Shown: one piece after another, positions 57,001 through 64,000 of the stretch
Numbering within the stretch: the stretch's first letter is position 1
How the letters are laid out: the number at the start of each line of letters is the position of its first letter
Origin: Magnolia sinica
Lineage: Eukaryota > Streptophyta > Magnoliopsida > Magnoliales > Magnoliaceae
NCBI RefSeq assembly: GCF_029962835.1
Contig: NC_080577.1
Coordinates: 27,572,501 to 27,636,500 of the forward strand
Direction of reading: 5' to 3'
DNA length: 64,000 nt
Position numbers and translations under genes: made by a program
The notes under the pieces: model-generated
What the model was told of the DNA's origin: nothing
The model's input: only the letters and a program-made list of their open reading frames with translations
Database searches by the model: none

Positions 57001-59380
57001 CGGGATTCCCTTCACGTTTGGTCAATCTGTTGGGTTGTAATTTTCCTCTTTCTTGAGGGTGATCAGCTCGCTATCTCAGCAGGCTTTTCCTCTCCTTGTT
57101 CTCCTTTTCTTTTTTAATGAATACTTCGTTGCTTCTCAAAAAAAAGAAAAAAAGCTTCTAAGCTTGGGATACAAACATCTCAGTTCAAACTGTCCAAATT
57201 GTGAGAGTAGATTTCGTCCCATCATAACCAAAACTCATAACAATTTTGATGACATAAGTTGCTGATTTTTGGACTTCGATAGTTGAACTGAAAAATATCA
57301 ACAATTCCTAGTTCAACAGTCAGGTGACCACGAATCAGCTGATTTTTGCAGCTTGGGTCCCACCTTTTGTACGGTTTATTAGGAGTTACTCTATGACACT
57401 TGAACAACTTTCTAGGTGCTTCCTGTAAAAAAAAAAGGTGCTTATGTATCAACCATCACTCTTCCACAATTATCAAATAACTCCCCTTCTCCTTCGTTTT
57501 GACATGGCAACTCCACCCACAAAAGAAGAGCCATCCAACAGCAACTTCATTTTGAGCTCAATCATGCTCCTATTTCGAACTTAATACGATGATTCCTATC
57601 TAAAGGTTTGTGTAAAATTCAATCTCATGTTTGAATTTAATATGTTTCTATTCTGGAAGCTAATTTAAAAATTACCTTTTGTTTTGAAAGGTAATGAATT
57701 TATTATAAAGGAAGGTGGAAGTCAAAGAACAACCAAGAGACAAATAATAAGGCAGACTAAAGATGAAACCGTGAGAGGACAGACAACGAGAGCCTTTATA
57801 TTTGAGGTCCAATCCATTACATCCAATTTAACCCTTCTAAAGACTTCGGAAACTAGCCCACTATGATTACAAAAACATCGATTATTCCTCTCCCCACAAG
57901 GCCGAAATGCCTATCAATAACGATAGTCTTCAAAGCATTCTCCCTTTCTCCCCCATCCCATCCCCATGTCGGGATTTTCTCCCCCATCCCATCCCCATGT
58001 CGGGATAGGAAAAGATTCTAAATGGATCCTAACATCACCCACGACACTTCAAAAGATCGCCAAGAACCTCTCCCACATCTCACTAGCAAAGGGGTAGTGA
58101 CTAAAGAGATGATTAATGTCAATTTTCCTCCTAGTGAGAGGTGTTGGCGTTTTCATCTCAACAACTTCCTTTCAACTCTTTCTATAACCCTAGTGCTTTG
58201 CAGGCTTGCCAATACATAAAGGAAGGCCGGGATACAAAGAAGGAAATGACCCGGTGCTAGAACCAAGCACCTCTTCAAGCTTCTTCACCTCCTCCGTAGA
58301 GGTACCAACGCCCCAACATCTCGCTTTTAAGGATATTCACCTTTAGGCCTGACACCACGTTGAAACACCTAACTATCTTTCTCAAATTATCCACCTTAGC
58401 TTCGTCCACATCACAAAATAGAATTGTGTCACTGATCTAGAGATGGGAGATTTGAGATGCTGGTTTATCAACCTTGAACCCACTATAAATTATGTGTTCC
58501 CAACTCTACTCCATTGATTCACGATTTACTAGGAACTAAAAAGCAAATTGCTGATTAAACCACATTGATGTAATCATCATCATCATTGTCTAAGCTTTAT
58601 ACCAACTAATTGGGGTTGGCTACATGAATTCTTTTCTGCTTTGTTTGGATTCATGTTGGAAGTTATGGCATAAATTTGATGCCAGCTGCCAACCTGAAGC
58701 AACCCTCCTTTATCCAGGTTGGGGACCGGCAATGAGAGCATAAAACCCCCACTAGTGCAATGTACTAGACAATTACAAAGGTTGATAACAATGAAGTGCT
58801 ATCTAATAGTCTATTACATAGGTTGATTAAAATCAACAAGTTAACAACATCGATTTTCCATTCAATAAAATCAAAGCGCAGCAATTGGAGAATTTGTGTG
58901 CTTGAATTGATTTGTGGTTCGAGCACTGATGGAGTGATTAGGTAACTATGGGTCACACCATAAAGATCACCTCATAAGAAAATCAGGATGGTCTACTCAT
59001 CAAGCAGGCTACATTGCCGAAATCAATGTACAGCCAGTGGTATGAATCAGTGCAAGGGCATGGCACCAAATGAGTGGTGATTAGTCCAGTTTTCACCTCA
59101 GGTGGCGCCCAACCTTTTGCTTGGCTTAGGTGTTCTAAGAAGTAACAAAGAAACCTTGTATGCTAGCATTCTCTTCTTCATCATATCACTGCAAATTTTG
59201 GTAACGTTTTTTGAAAGCTCTACTCAACTCTTGCTTGTGTTGAAACTAAATTTACTGTCATATCTGAAGGACTTAAAGCTTACCTGTTGCTTTTTTTAAC
59301 AGGTGTACTTGTGCGAAAAGTTGTCACTTGCGAATGAAATGTACTTTGCAATCACCCTTGACCGTACAAGTGCTGGTCCA
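42922..59380 (+). CDS. SUCLA2: Succinate-CoA ligase [ADP-forming] beta subunit, mitochondrial, exons 1-5 (3' part outside window)
   Basis: CDS joined from 42922-43023, 48200-48310, 53483-53594, 54576-54640 and 59303-59380: 156 codons, about a third of the roughly 420-residue plant protein. The enzyme makes succinate and ATP from succinyl-CoA in the TCA cycle, as an alpha-beta complex in the mitochondrial matrix; the beta subunit has the ATP-grasp fold. Residues 1-27 are an arginine-rich mitochondrial presequence; the mature chain starts near [19 protein letters not shown] (exon 3) is the nucleotide-binding lysine and glycine loop; [15 protein letters not shown] is exon 4. All junctions are GT-AG; introns 1, 2 and 4 are phase 0, intron 3 phase 1. 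Introns are 5176, 5172, 981, 4662 and over 4620 bp, full of TE relics. I found no later exon before 64000. Confidence 0.95.
43025..43048. repeat. (TC)n at the start of ligase intron 1
   Basis: Twelve TC units immediately after the donor GT. Complementary to the GA tract before the ATG. Confidence 0.97.
43233..46690 (+). mobile_element. RTE-clade LINE relic (ligase intron 1)
   Basis: A decayed single-ORF LINE. The endonuclease begins near 43634 ([29 protein letters not shown]) and runs to about 44260; reverse transcriptase follows from about 45340 ([47 protein letters not shown] near 45715-45770) and ends with the C-terminal region near 46690. Plant RTE endonucleases are the source of many 'craniofacial development protein 2-like' annotations. 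Stops and shifts throughout. Same orientation as the host gene. A solo LTR splits it at 44868-45184. Confidence 0.85.
44868..45184 (-). mobile_element. Solo LTR of the TRIM-like family, in the RTE relic
   Basis: Body 44873-45179 (307 bp), TAATGCGGG to CTTGCCTCA, with GTACT repeated exactly on both sides (44868-44872, 45180-45184). Removing it rejoins the RTE reading, which confirms the boundaries. Confidence 0.88.
46690..47830. mobile_element. Large foldback element with a second foldback inside
   Basis: The outer arms (46715-47030 and about 47450-47810) share CAAGGGTGGACTTCTCTCTCC / GAGAGAGATGTTAACCCTTG-type opposed sequence and GGTGGGCC cores. The inner element, about 47050-47435, has GTTCTTAAGTCCAAGTGG at the left and, reversed, GTTCTCAAGTCCAACAGG at the right. 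Confidence 0.65.
47982..48046. repeat. (CT)n followed by (AT)n microsatellite
   Basis: About 19 CT units then 13 AT units, 150 bp before exon 2. Confidence 0.95.
48200..48310 (+). CDS. SUCLA2: Ligase beta exon 2 (37 codons)
   Basis: Acceptor GGGTTCAG|G, donor GAG|GTAATT. Encodes [18 protein letters not shown] and then the helix ending FPKKEE, the first part of the ATP-grasp region. Confidence 0.95.
48813..51727 (-). mobile_element. Antisense LTR-retrotransposon relic, probably Ty3/gypsy (ligase intron 2)
   Basis: On the minus strand a primer-site match GGTATTAGAGCAGGT lies at 51725-51711 next to an apparent LTR end. Gag-like remnants follow (about 51310-51100), and AACTCAAGGACGAGTTCTC near 49480-49505 resembles the end of gypsy pol. 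Sequence at 48813 (ATGCAAATGGATCAAAG) repeats that at 51733 (ATGCAAGTGGATCGAG), as two LTR ends would. A TATATAAGG lies near 49000 on the minus strand. Nearly all of pol is gone. Confidence 0.5.
50113..51081. mobile_element. Two tandem TAACGG-type MITEs
   Basis: Copy 1 runs AAGGTATTCTGTTTCAG (about 50115) to GGAACACCTT (50836); copy 2 runs AAGGTATTCCAAGACGG (about 50843) to GGAATACCTT (51080). Only GAGGGC separates them. They carry GTAACGGC/GCCGTTAC-type palindromes like the copy at 18535. Confidence 0.65.
51728..53000 (-). other. Possible 5' LTR of the antisense relic; otherwise no gene seen
   Basis: AT-rich intron sequence with GCCTTATATAGGC near 52864 echoing GCCTTATATAGGC near 49001, which suggests a second LTR. 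Boundaries unclear. Confidence 0.35.
53483..53594 (+). CDS. SUCLA2: Ligase beta exon 3 (37 codons plus 1 base)
   Basis: Acceptor TAGTACAG, donor TCTG|GTACTG. Encodes [20 protein letters not shown] (nucleotide-binding loop) and [12 protein letters not shown]. Confidence 0.95.
54236..54405. repeat. C-rich CCCATCC / CCTAACC imperfect repeat (intron 3)
   Basis: Loose repetition of CCCATCCA, AAACCCTAAC and CCACAAAACC. Confidence 0.6.
54576..54640 (+). CDS. SUCLA2: Ligase beta exon 4
   Basis: Acceptor GATTGCAG, donor AAG|GTTAGT. Two bases complete the glycine codon split by intron 3, then [19 protein letters not shown]. Confidence 0.94.
55197..55409. repeat. GATCAAAGAAATGTGTGTG repeats and a 29-bp tandem duplication
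   Basis: Four loose copies of GATCAAAGAAATGTGTG (55197-55315), then two near-exact copies of GTGCGCGCCAGTGTGCATG plus ten bases (55352-55380, 55381-55409). Confidence 0.85.
55400..56460 (+). mobile_element. Second RTE-clade LINE relic (endonuclease part only)
   Basis: Parallels 43770-44360 of the first relic (GATGGATATAAACTTC, AATAGAAATG, TTATTAATAAAGC, CTTCTTTCTACCTA). Interrupted by a small RTE-derived element (55801-55998) and by about 190 bp of unidentified sequence (56104-56295). Confidence 0.75.
55782..56017 (-). mobile_element. Non-autonomous RTE-derived (SINE-like) element with long target duplication
   Basis: Insert about 55801-55998; read on the minus strand it ends in a GATGATGAT tail at 55801-55811. 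The flanks AATTTAGCTCTAGCAAAC (55783-55800) and AATTTAGCTACAGCAAAC (56000-56017) differ at one position, an 18-bp duplication. Confidence 0.8.
56755..57160 (+). mobile_element. 5'-truncated L1-type LINE 3' end
   Basis: Reads [14 protein letters not shown] then [10 protein letters not shown] and the following [11 protein letters not shown] block typical of the L1 C-terminus, ending in an A-rich tail near 57137-57155. Confidence 0.72.
57640..58480 (-). mobile_element. L1-type LINE relic, antisense, with internal deletion
   Basis: On the minus strand: [19 protein letters not shown] then [13 protein letters not shown] (RT palm-thumb, about 58440-58320), jumping to [20 protein letters not shown] (zinc-binding RT C-terminal domain, about 58160-58090). 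A 31-bp tandem duplication (57947-57977, 57978-58008) lies inside. Confidence 0.72.
58573..58830 (-). mobile_element. Non-autonomous RTE-derived element
   Basis: Minus strand runs from ATCAACCTATGTAATAGACT (also the 5' region of the intron 1 RTE relic near 43285) through CCAACCCCAATTAGTTGG to a GATGATGAT tail at 58573-58585. Confidence 0.7.
59303..59380 (+). CDS. SUCLA2: Ligase beta exon 5 (26 codons)
   Basis: Acceptor TTTTTTTAACAG, donor CCA|GTACGT. Encodes [20 protein letters not shown] followed by RTSAGP. Confidence 0.95.
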
Positions 59381-59749
59381 GTACGTTCCTGACTCAAGTG
59401 TTAAATTTTTGTTTACTTTCAATCCTCATTTGTATATCAAATATGAAGAGTGCATTCTTTTGCCTGAACATGCTTTCTTCCATTCGTACCATTAGAAAAA
59501 AGTTGTCTTCTATCTGTTCCTGTCCCTTCAATAAGAATTTTTTGTATTAAGTTGTCTTCATGTTTTGCTTCTGTCACATCGAGTCCAGTTTCTCTGTATT
59601 CCACGTCACTAGTTTGTTTTTCTTTGTCACAACATGTGGATTGGATTGTGCATTTTATAGCCACTACTTTACCGTATTTGTTTGCATCACACCTCAGAGA
59701 ATGTTCAAGAAATATTCAGACAGTTGACAATGTTCAAGCGAACATACGC

Positions 59750-60099
59750 TTAGCGGGCATTTGGATAGAGAAACCAAAATGTGGACTGGAAAACCAACAT
59801 GGAATTCTCATGAAATGGAACCCTCGGATTCCAAGAAGAATTCTGTCATCTGGTTCAGAGTGCAGTGTTTCATGCAAATCTTAAAAGGTCAATGGTCCCA
59901 GGGTGAGAGACGTCCCTCACATTGGAATATCTCCATATAACAGGTTTTTTCAGAACAAATTGGCAATCCACGTTTTTTGTGGAAAACCTCGGAAATGGAA
60001 AACAATTTCCGCAGTTTTTTTTTTTTGTCAAACTGATGAAATTTAGATATACACAGAAATTGTTTACTTTAGTTTTCAATGTTCCCAAACAGCCCATTA
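59750..60099. mobile_element. PIF/Harbinger-like MITE
   Basis: Body 59753-60096, ends GCGGGCATTTGG and, reversed, TGGGCTGTTTGG, flanked by TTA on both sides. Confidence 0.7.
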
Positions 60100-60149
60100 A
60101 TGAAAATGTTTAGATGCTGGTTTTGGAACTCTAAGATTCACATTGTTGA

Positions 60150-61160
60150 ATCTTCCAGTTGACTGTCTATCTTAAATTTCTGGCTAAAGTTGCAAACACA
60201 GTGGAATGCATTCAAAGAAACTTTCTGTGGGAAGGGGGCAGAGAGGAGAGTGGGAAATACAAGTTTCATCTTGTGTAGTAGTCTAGTGTCCAACTACAAA
60301 AAGGGGCTGGTGGAATAGTGATAGGTGATGTAAAGGAAAGAAATTGGCACTTCTAAGCAAGTCGTGATATGGAACTGGGGAGAAAAAAGACTCTTTGGGG
60401 AAATGTGATTGCACACACAGGGTCATGGAAGGAGATTGGTTCATTGGCATAATCCTGAGAGGGAGGGGATCAGAGGCACGGAAAGCCATTAGCAAATTTG
60501 GCAGTATTCCAATAGTGGATCATAGGGTTGGAAAGGTGATGAAGGAGGGGGTTGAGTTCATTTTCAAATTCACAGAGAAAATGCTTGTTATCTGGGTGGG
60601 GTTGAATGTTTGGATTTGGTGTTCCCTTATTTGCCATCTCTTTGAGAAAAAAAAGGGGGCCTATCTAGAGATTTCCCTGAAATTATTGGGCATTTTGTAA
60701 TGTGGAATCTTACTGTTCATTGGAATCTTAAAGATGAGGAAAATTTGTGTGAGCAGTTGAGGGGGTGAGAGATCTCTTCCTTGATCCTAGGGAACCGGAT
60801 CACAAGATTTGGTTAGGGTTGAGGATCAGTTGCTTCTCCTCATAAAAAATTTTCTCCAATTATATCAGAGGGGGTGGGAATATGTCTTCCCCATGTGCAA
60901 ACGTGTGGTGGAAATGGCATCGAGGATTGCAAATTTTCCTTGGTCGGCCACTACTAATAAACTTTTGAAGGCGGATAACCTAAAGAAACAAAATCATGTT
61001 TCCAATCCAAACATTTGTTTCATGTGTTGAGAGGACGAGGAAATGGTTGATCATCTTTTCCTTCATTGTCCTTTGGCAAAGAGATGTGGAGCCACTTTGT
61101 ATTTGGTATTGAAATGGTGATGAATACTGTGCTTGAGGGTAATATCGCTGTTTGGTGGCA
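60150..61160 (+). mobile_element. L1-type LINE relic (C-terminal RT region)
   Basis: FLWEGG-like start of the L1 thumb region near 60220, then SATTNKLLKADNLKKQ and HLFLHCPLAKRC (zinc-binding region, about 60945-61085). Multiple stops. Confidence 0.7.
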
Positions 61161-61314
61161 TGGTCGACACTGTCAAACACTGCGAACCTGTAACCTTTAT
61201 TGCATTTGATTGATTCTTTTCATTTATTGTGTTCATGGTTACTTCAATTTTTATCCTACTTGTTGGTTGGCCATTGTCAATAAAATTTTGACGGTGAATA
61301 ACAATGAAAAAGTC

Positions 61315-61540
61315 ATTGATTGTAATTAACATTTGTAATAGACTTATCGCATGATTGCAATCGACCTATGTAATAGTCTATTGCATTGCCCTTGTGGGAG
61401 TTTTGTGCCTTCATCATGAATCCGAAAAATATGACATTCTAAACTCATGCTAGAGTGGAATGGTGGAACAAGATTCACGCAGCTGACCCCAGTTAACAGG
61501 GGTAAGGCTTAGATGATGATGATGATGATCATGATGATGA
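61315..61540 (+). mobile_element. Non-autonomous RTE-derived element
   Basis: 5' ATCGACCTATGTAATAGTC, centre CAGCTGACCCCAGTTAACAGG, tail GGCTTAGATGATGATGATG. Lies between two copies of an L1 segment. Confidence 0.72.
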
Positions 61541-61542
61541 CC

Positions 61543-61715
61543 CAAAGAAAGAAATGTCGTGCTTCCAATCCAGACATTTGTTTCACGTGTTGCGACTTGG
61601 GAGGATGAGGAAATGGTTGATCATCTTTTTCTTCACGGACCCCTGGCATGAGAAGTGTGGAGCCACCTCTTTGTTTTTGGTATTGAGATGGTGATAAATG
61701 CTATATGCTTGACGG
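61543..61715 (+). mobile_element. Second copy of the L1 C-terminal segment
   Basis: Repeats 60985-61155 (CCAATCCAGACATTTGTTTC, GGAAATGGTTGATCATC, GTGTGGAGCCAC) with scattered changes. Confidence 0.75.
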
Positions 61716-61939
61716 CCTCATCATTGGTTTTCATAAAAAAATGATTAAGTCCTTTGGAAAATGTTGCCCATTGTAATGCATCCTGACCATAGATTGATCA
61801 TGTTTGTGTTAAAAGGGATGCAAATAGTCCCCACTTTGGCTGTGCAGCTGGATGTAAAAACAACCTCATATGCAGTTTGTTTTGGGCATTTTAGAGAATC
61901 TTTTATGGGATTTAGAATATTTTAATTTTAATTTTTTTT

Positions 61940-62990
61940 AGTTTCGTGCTTTCATCAATCTTTTAGTGATTTTATTATGTCATAAGTTCGTCCAGACATA
62001 GTAAAGTACAGATTTGTAAGATCTCTTTGGATCTCTACCTTTTGTTTTTGGCCCATAAAACATGTCTAAGGCCATATGTATGAATGCGAGTTGATGAATT
62101 TTATGGAATAAAAGAAAGTGATTGTGATGCAGGACAATTAACCACTTGCTCTAAAAGCTCGAACTGTTAGAGTATGGCGAATTAATCCCTTTATCTCATA
62201 GCCCAGGCCCCATATCTCATGGGTTAAGACCTCGGCCGAACCTCATTTGTGGGCCCCAAATCACATGGGCTACCCACCTCGAGTGTGTCCCCGCATCTCA
62301 CGGGCTGCCCCACTTGAGCCCGGTGTGAAATGCGCATTAATCACCCCTGGTAAGGAGTCTCGAACACAAGACCTCCCCCATGGGCCCCAAATTGCATGGG
62401 TCACCCACCCCGAGTGTGCCCCTGCATCCAACAGGCGACCCCACTCGAGCCCAGTGTGAAAATGCCCCTACATTAATCACCCTCGGTGAGGAGTCTCGAA
62501 CACGAGACCTCCTGCTTTGATACCAATTTGATGCAGGACAATTAACCACTTGCTCTAAAAGCTCGAACTGTTAGAGTATGGCGAATTAATTCCTTTATCT
62601 CATAGCCCAGGCCCCACATCTCATGGGTTAGGAATTTGGCCGAACCCCCTTCGTGGGCCCCAAATCACATGGGTCGCCCACCTTGAGTGTGTCCCCGCAT
62701 CCCACGGGCTACCCCACTTGAGCCCGGTGTGAAATGCGCATTAATCACCCCTGGTAAGGAGTCTCGAACACGAGACCTCCCCTGTGGGCCCCAAATCGCA
62801 TGGGTCACCCACCCCGAGTGTACCCCAGTATCCAACAGGTGACCCCACTCGAGCCCAGTGTGAAAATGCCCCTGCATTAGATTGTAGGGAGAAGTGTATT
62901 CTCTTGCAAAGGGAGAAAACCCTAAAAACCAACCTTTTTGCATTTCGTGGGTTGTGCAAAAATCTGTTCATCTTCTTTTCTTCTTTCGCA
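61940..62990 (+). repeat. Direct repeat copy A (possible LTR), split by a TRIM-like element
   Basis: 61940-62119 plus 62885-62970 match 63466-63710 in order (TTTATTATGTCATA, GGAATAAAAGAAAGTG, GTGCAAAAATCTG). Near 63007 a weak primer-site match TGATATTAGAACAAG follows. Confidence 0.6.
62120..62884 (-). mobile_element. Complete TRIM-like element: 351-bp LTRs, 53-bp internal region
   Basis: LTRs 62125-62475 and 62529-62879 are the same length and nearly identical; they end TGATGCAGG and TGCATTA. Only 62476-62528 lies between. On the minus strand the internal part carries TGGTATCAAAGCAGG (62525-62511), three bases from the LTR: a tRNA-iMet primer site. GATTG flanks both sides. The paralogous copy B at 63630 reads through without the insert. 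No coding capacity; it would need another element's proteins to move. Confidence 0.9.
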
Positions 62991-63196
62991 CCCATCCTGC
63001 GTCAAATTGATATTAGAACAAGTCATGCTCTTGGAAACTTCGATTTTTTTTTTCCCCCTTTATTCCCAAAACTTGTCAGAACTGTCCTAAATTCGCCCTG
63101 ACCTGTCTACAATTGGCCTCACTTCCAACTCTATGTTAACCCTAAGAGGACCATAAAATTTATCCCTGAGTTTCAAACTATAGCCTATCAATCATT

Positions 63197-63331
63197 GTTG
63201 ACATGGCGATTGGCAAGAAGTGGATATCATTACAATTTGTACAATTACTCTTTTCTGGAGTCCTGTACAAGGAATCTGAAATACAACATTCTTCAAAATG
63301 TAGTCCTTAACTTCTACATGGTATCAGTGCC
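63197..63331 (+). repeat. Short copia-type LTR end with primer site
   Basis: TGTTGACATGG (63197) to CTTCTACA (63318), then TGGTATCAGTGCC (63319-63331), a tRNA-iMet primer-site match. Left boundary uncertain. Confidence 0.5.
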
Positions 63332-63465
63332 ACATCTCTCACTGTGGCCACTGAAACAAAATACTGTCAGATTTCTAGCATCCATCTCTAACATGCAATC
63401 CTGTCTGTCCGATAAGAGAATCTTTTATGAGATCAATAATCTAGTAAATAGTTGGTTAGTTTCCT

Positions 63466-63710
63466 CTTTTAGTAGAAGTCCATCCTTTGTTGATCTTTTA
63501 ATGATTTTATTATGTCATAGGTAGTCTAAAAATAGTAAAGTTCAGAGTTGCCAGGTCTCTTTGGATAACTTATCGTTTGTCTTTTTGGCCTATTTGGACT
63601 TGATGAATAGTATGGAATAAAAGAAAGTGAGTTTAGGGAGAGTATTCTATTACAGAAGGAGAAACCCTTAAAAATAAGACCCTTTGAATCATTTAGTTTG
63701 TGCAAAAATC
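63466..63710 (+). repeat. Direct repeat copy B
   Basis: Uninterrupted counterpart of copy A; shows the empty site of the TRIM-like insertion (AAAGAAAGTGAGTTTAGGGAG). Confidence 0.65.
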
Positions 63711-64000
63711 TGCTTTGGAACATTGGTTCTTTAATCAATGATGGGGTCTCTTGAATTGTGACCAACTGAGCTACTTCGGACTTGTTGGTCCCTTGAAAAT
63801 TGGCATATTGTATATCCAGATTATAAAATGATATTAGGATCATACTTGTTGTTCTCGCTTCTTCCAAGGGGAGCAACCGAGGTAGCAACTCTTGCAAAGG
63901 AGGCACTAATGAGAGTGTCACCATTGGCTATGCAATCCCGCTCTCCTAGCCTTTGTACTCTGTTGCTTTTCTTTTGCTTAATAAAATTTTTAGGTGCCTA
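63711..64000. other. No gene seen; LINE-like tail at the edge
   Basis: The last bases (CTCTGTTGCTTTTCTTTTGC, then TTAATAAAATTTT) resemble an L1 3' end, but too little is present to name it. Confidence 0.3.

Noticed and set aside
62247-62995. Repeated 70-105-codon frames in the TRIM-like region
   Set aside because: They recur because the LTRs recur; the element is non-coding.

Overview
The window is plant nuclear DNA. It holds two recognisable host genes, both nuclear genes for mitochondrial proteins: cytochrome c oxidase subunit 5c (COX5C, 23345-23539) and the 5' part of a mitochondrial succinate-CoA ligase beta subunit gene (five exons between 42922 and 59380, continuing past the right edge). 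Almost everything else is transposable elements, their solo LTRs and miniature derivatives, and simple repeats. COX5C is a plant-type subunit, and the mix of Ty1/copia, Ty3/gypsy-like, L1, RTE, CACTA, hAT-like and PIF-like elements fits a large, TE-rich angiosperm genome. The abundant foldback repeats with 'GGGCCCACCATGATG' arms recall magnoliid genomes to me, but that is memory, not proof.

Layout. 1-2725: degenerate telomere-like array (CCTAAA and CCTATAA variants) with a recurring longer block; its C-rich strand orientation suits a left chromosome end. 2726-9866: a CACTA end inserted into the 5' LTR of a decayed Ty1/copia element whose RT-RNase H frame is still open. 9867-17400: foldback MITEs, SINE-like pieces, and a three-level nest of terminal-inverted-repeat elements that encloses a DUF594 gene fragment. 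17500-23830: COX5C with a possible promoter and leader exon 5.5 kb upstream of the CDS; an L1 relic with an RNase H piece and several MITEs lie between.

23830-42395: SINEs with target-site duplications, a minisatellite, two related solo LTRs of 3.1 and 3.2 kb, two partial copia elements, a TRIM-like element, and a dense run of foldback MITEs. 42396-64000: succinate-CoA ligase beta gene. Its introns of 5.2, 5.2, 1.0, 4.7 and more than 4.6 kb are filled with RTE and L1 relics, an antisense gypsy-like relic, MITEs, a solo LTR and a clean TRIM-like element with a 53-bp internal region.

The two host genes share a theme (respiratory chain and TCA cycle) but are separate transcription units about 19 kb apart on the same strand; I see nothing that links them. 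I found no convincing tRNA, rRNA, CRISPR or gene-cluster system. The most interesting signals are structural: the telomere-like satellite, an 8-bp-TSD foldback MITE superfamily, TRIM-like elements with a constant 53-bp core, nested insertions with readable target-site duplications, and complementary GA and TC tracts bracketing exon 1 of the ligase gene.
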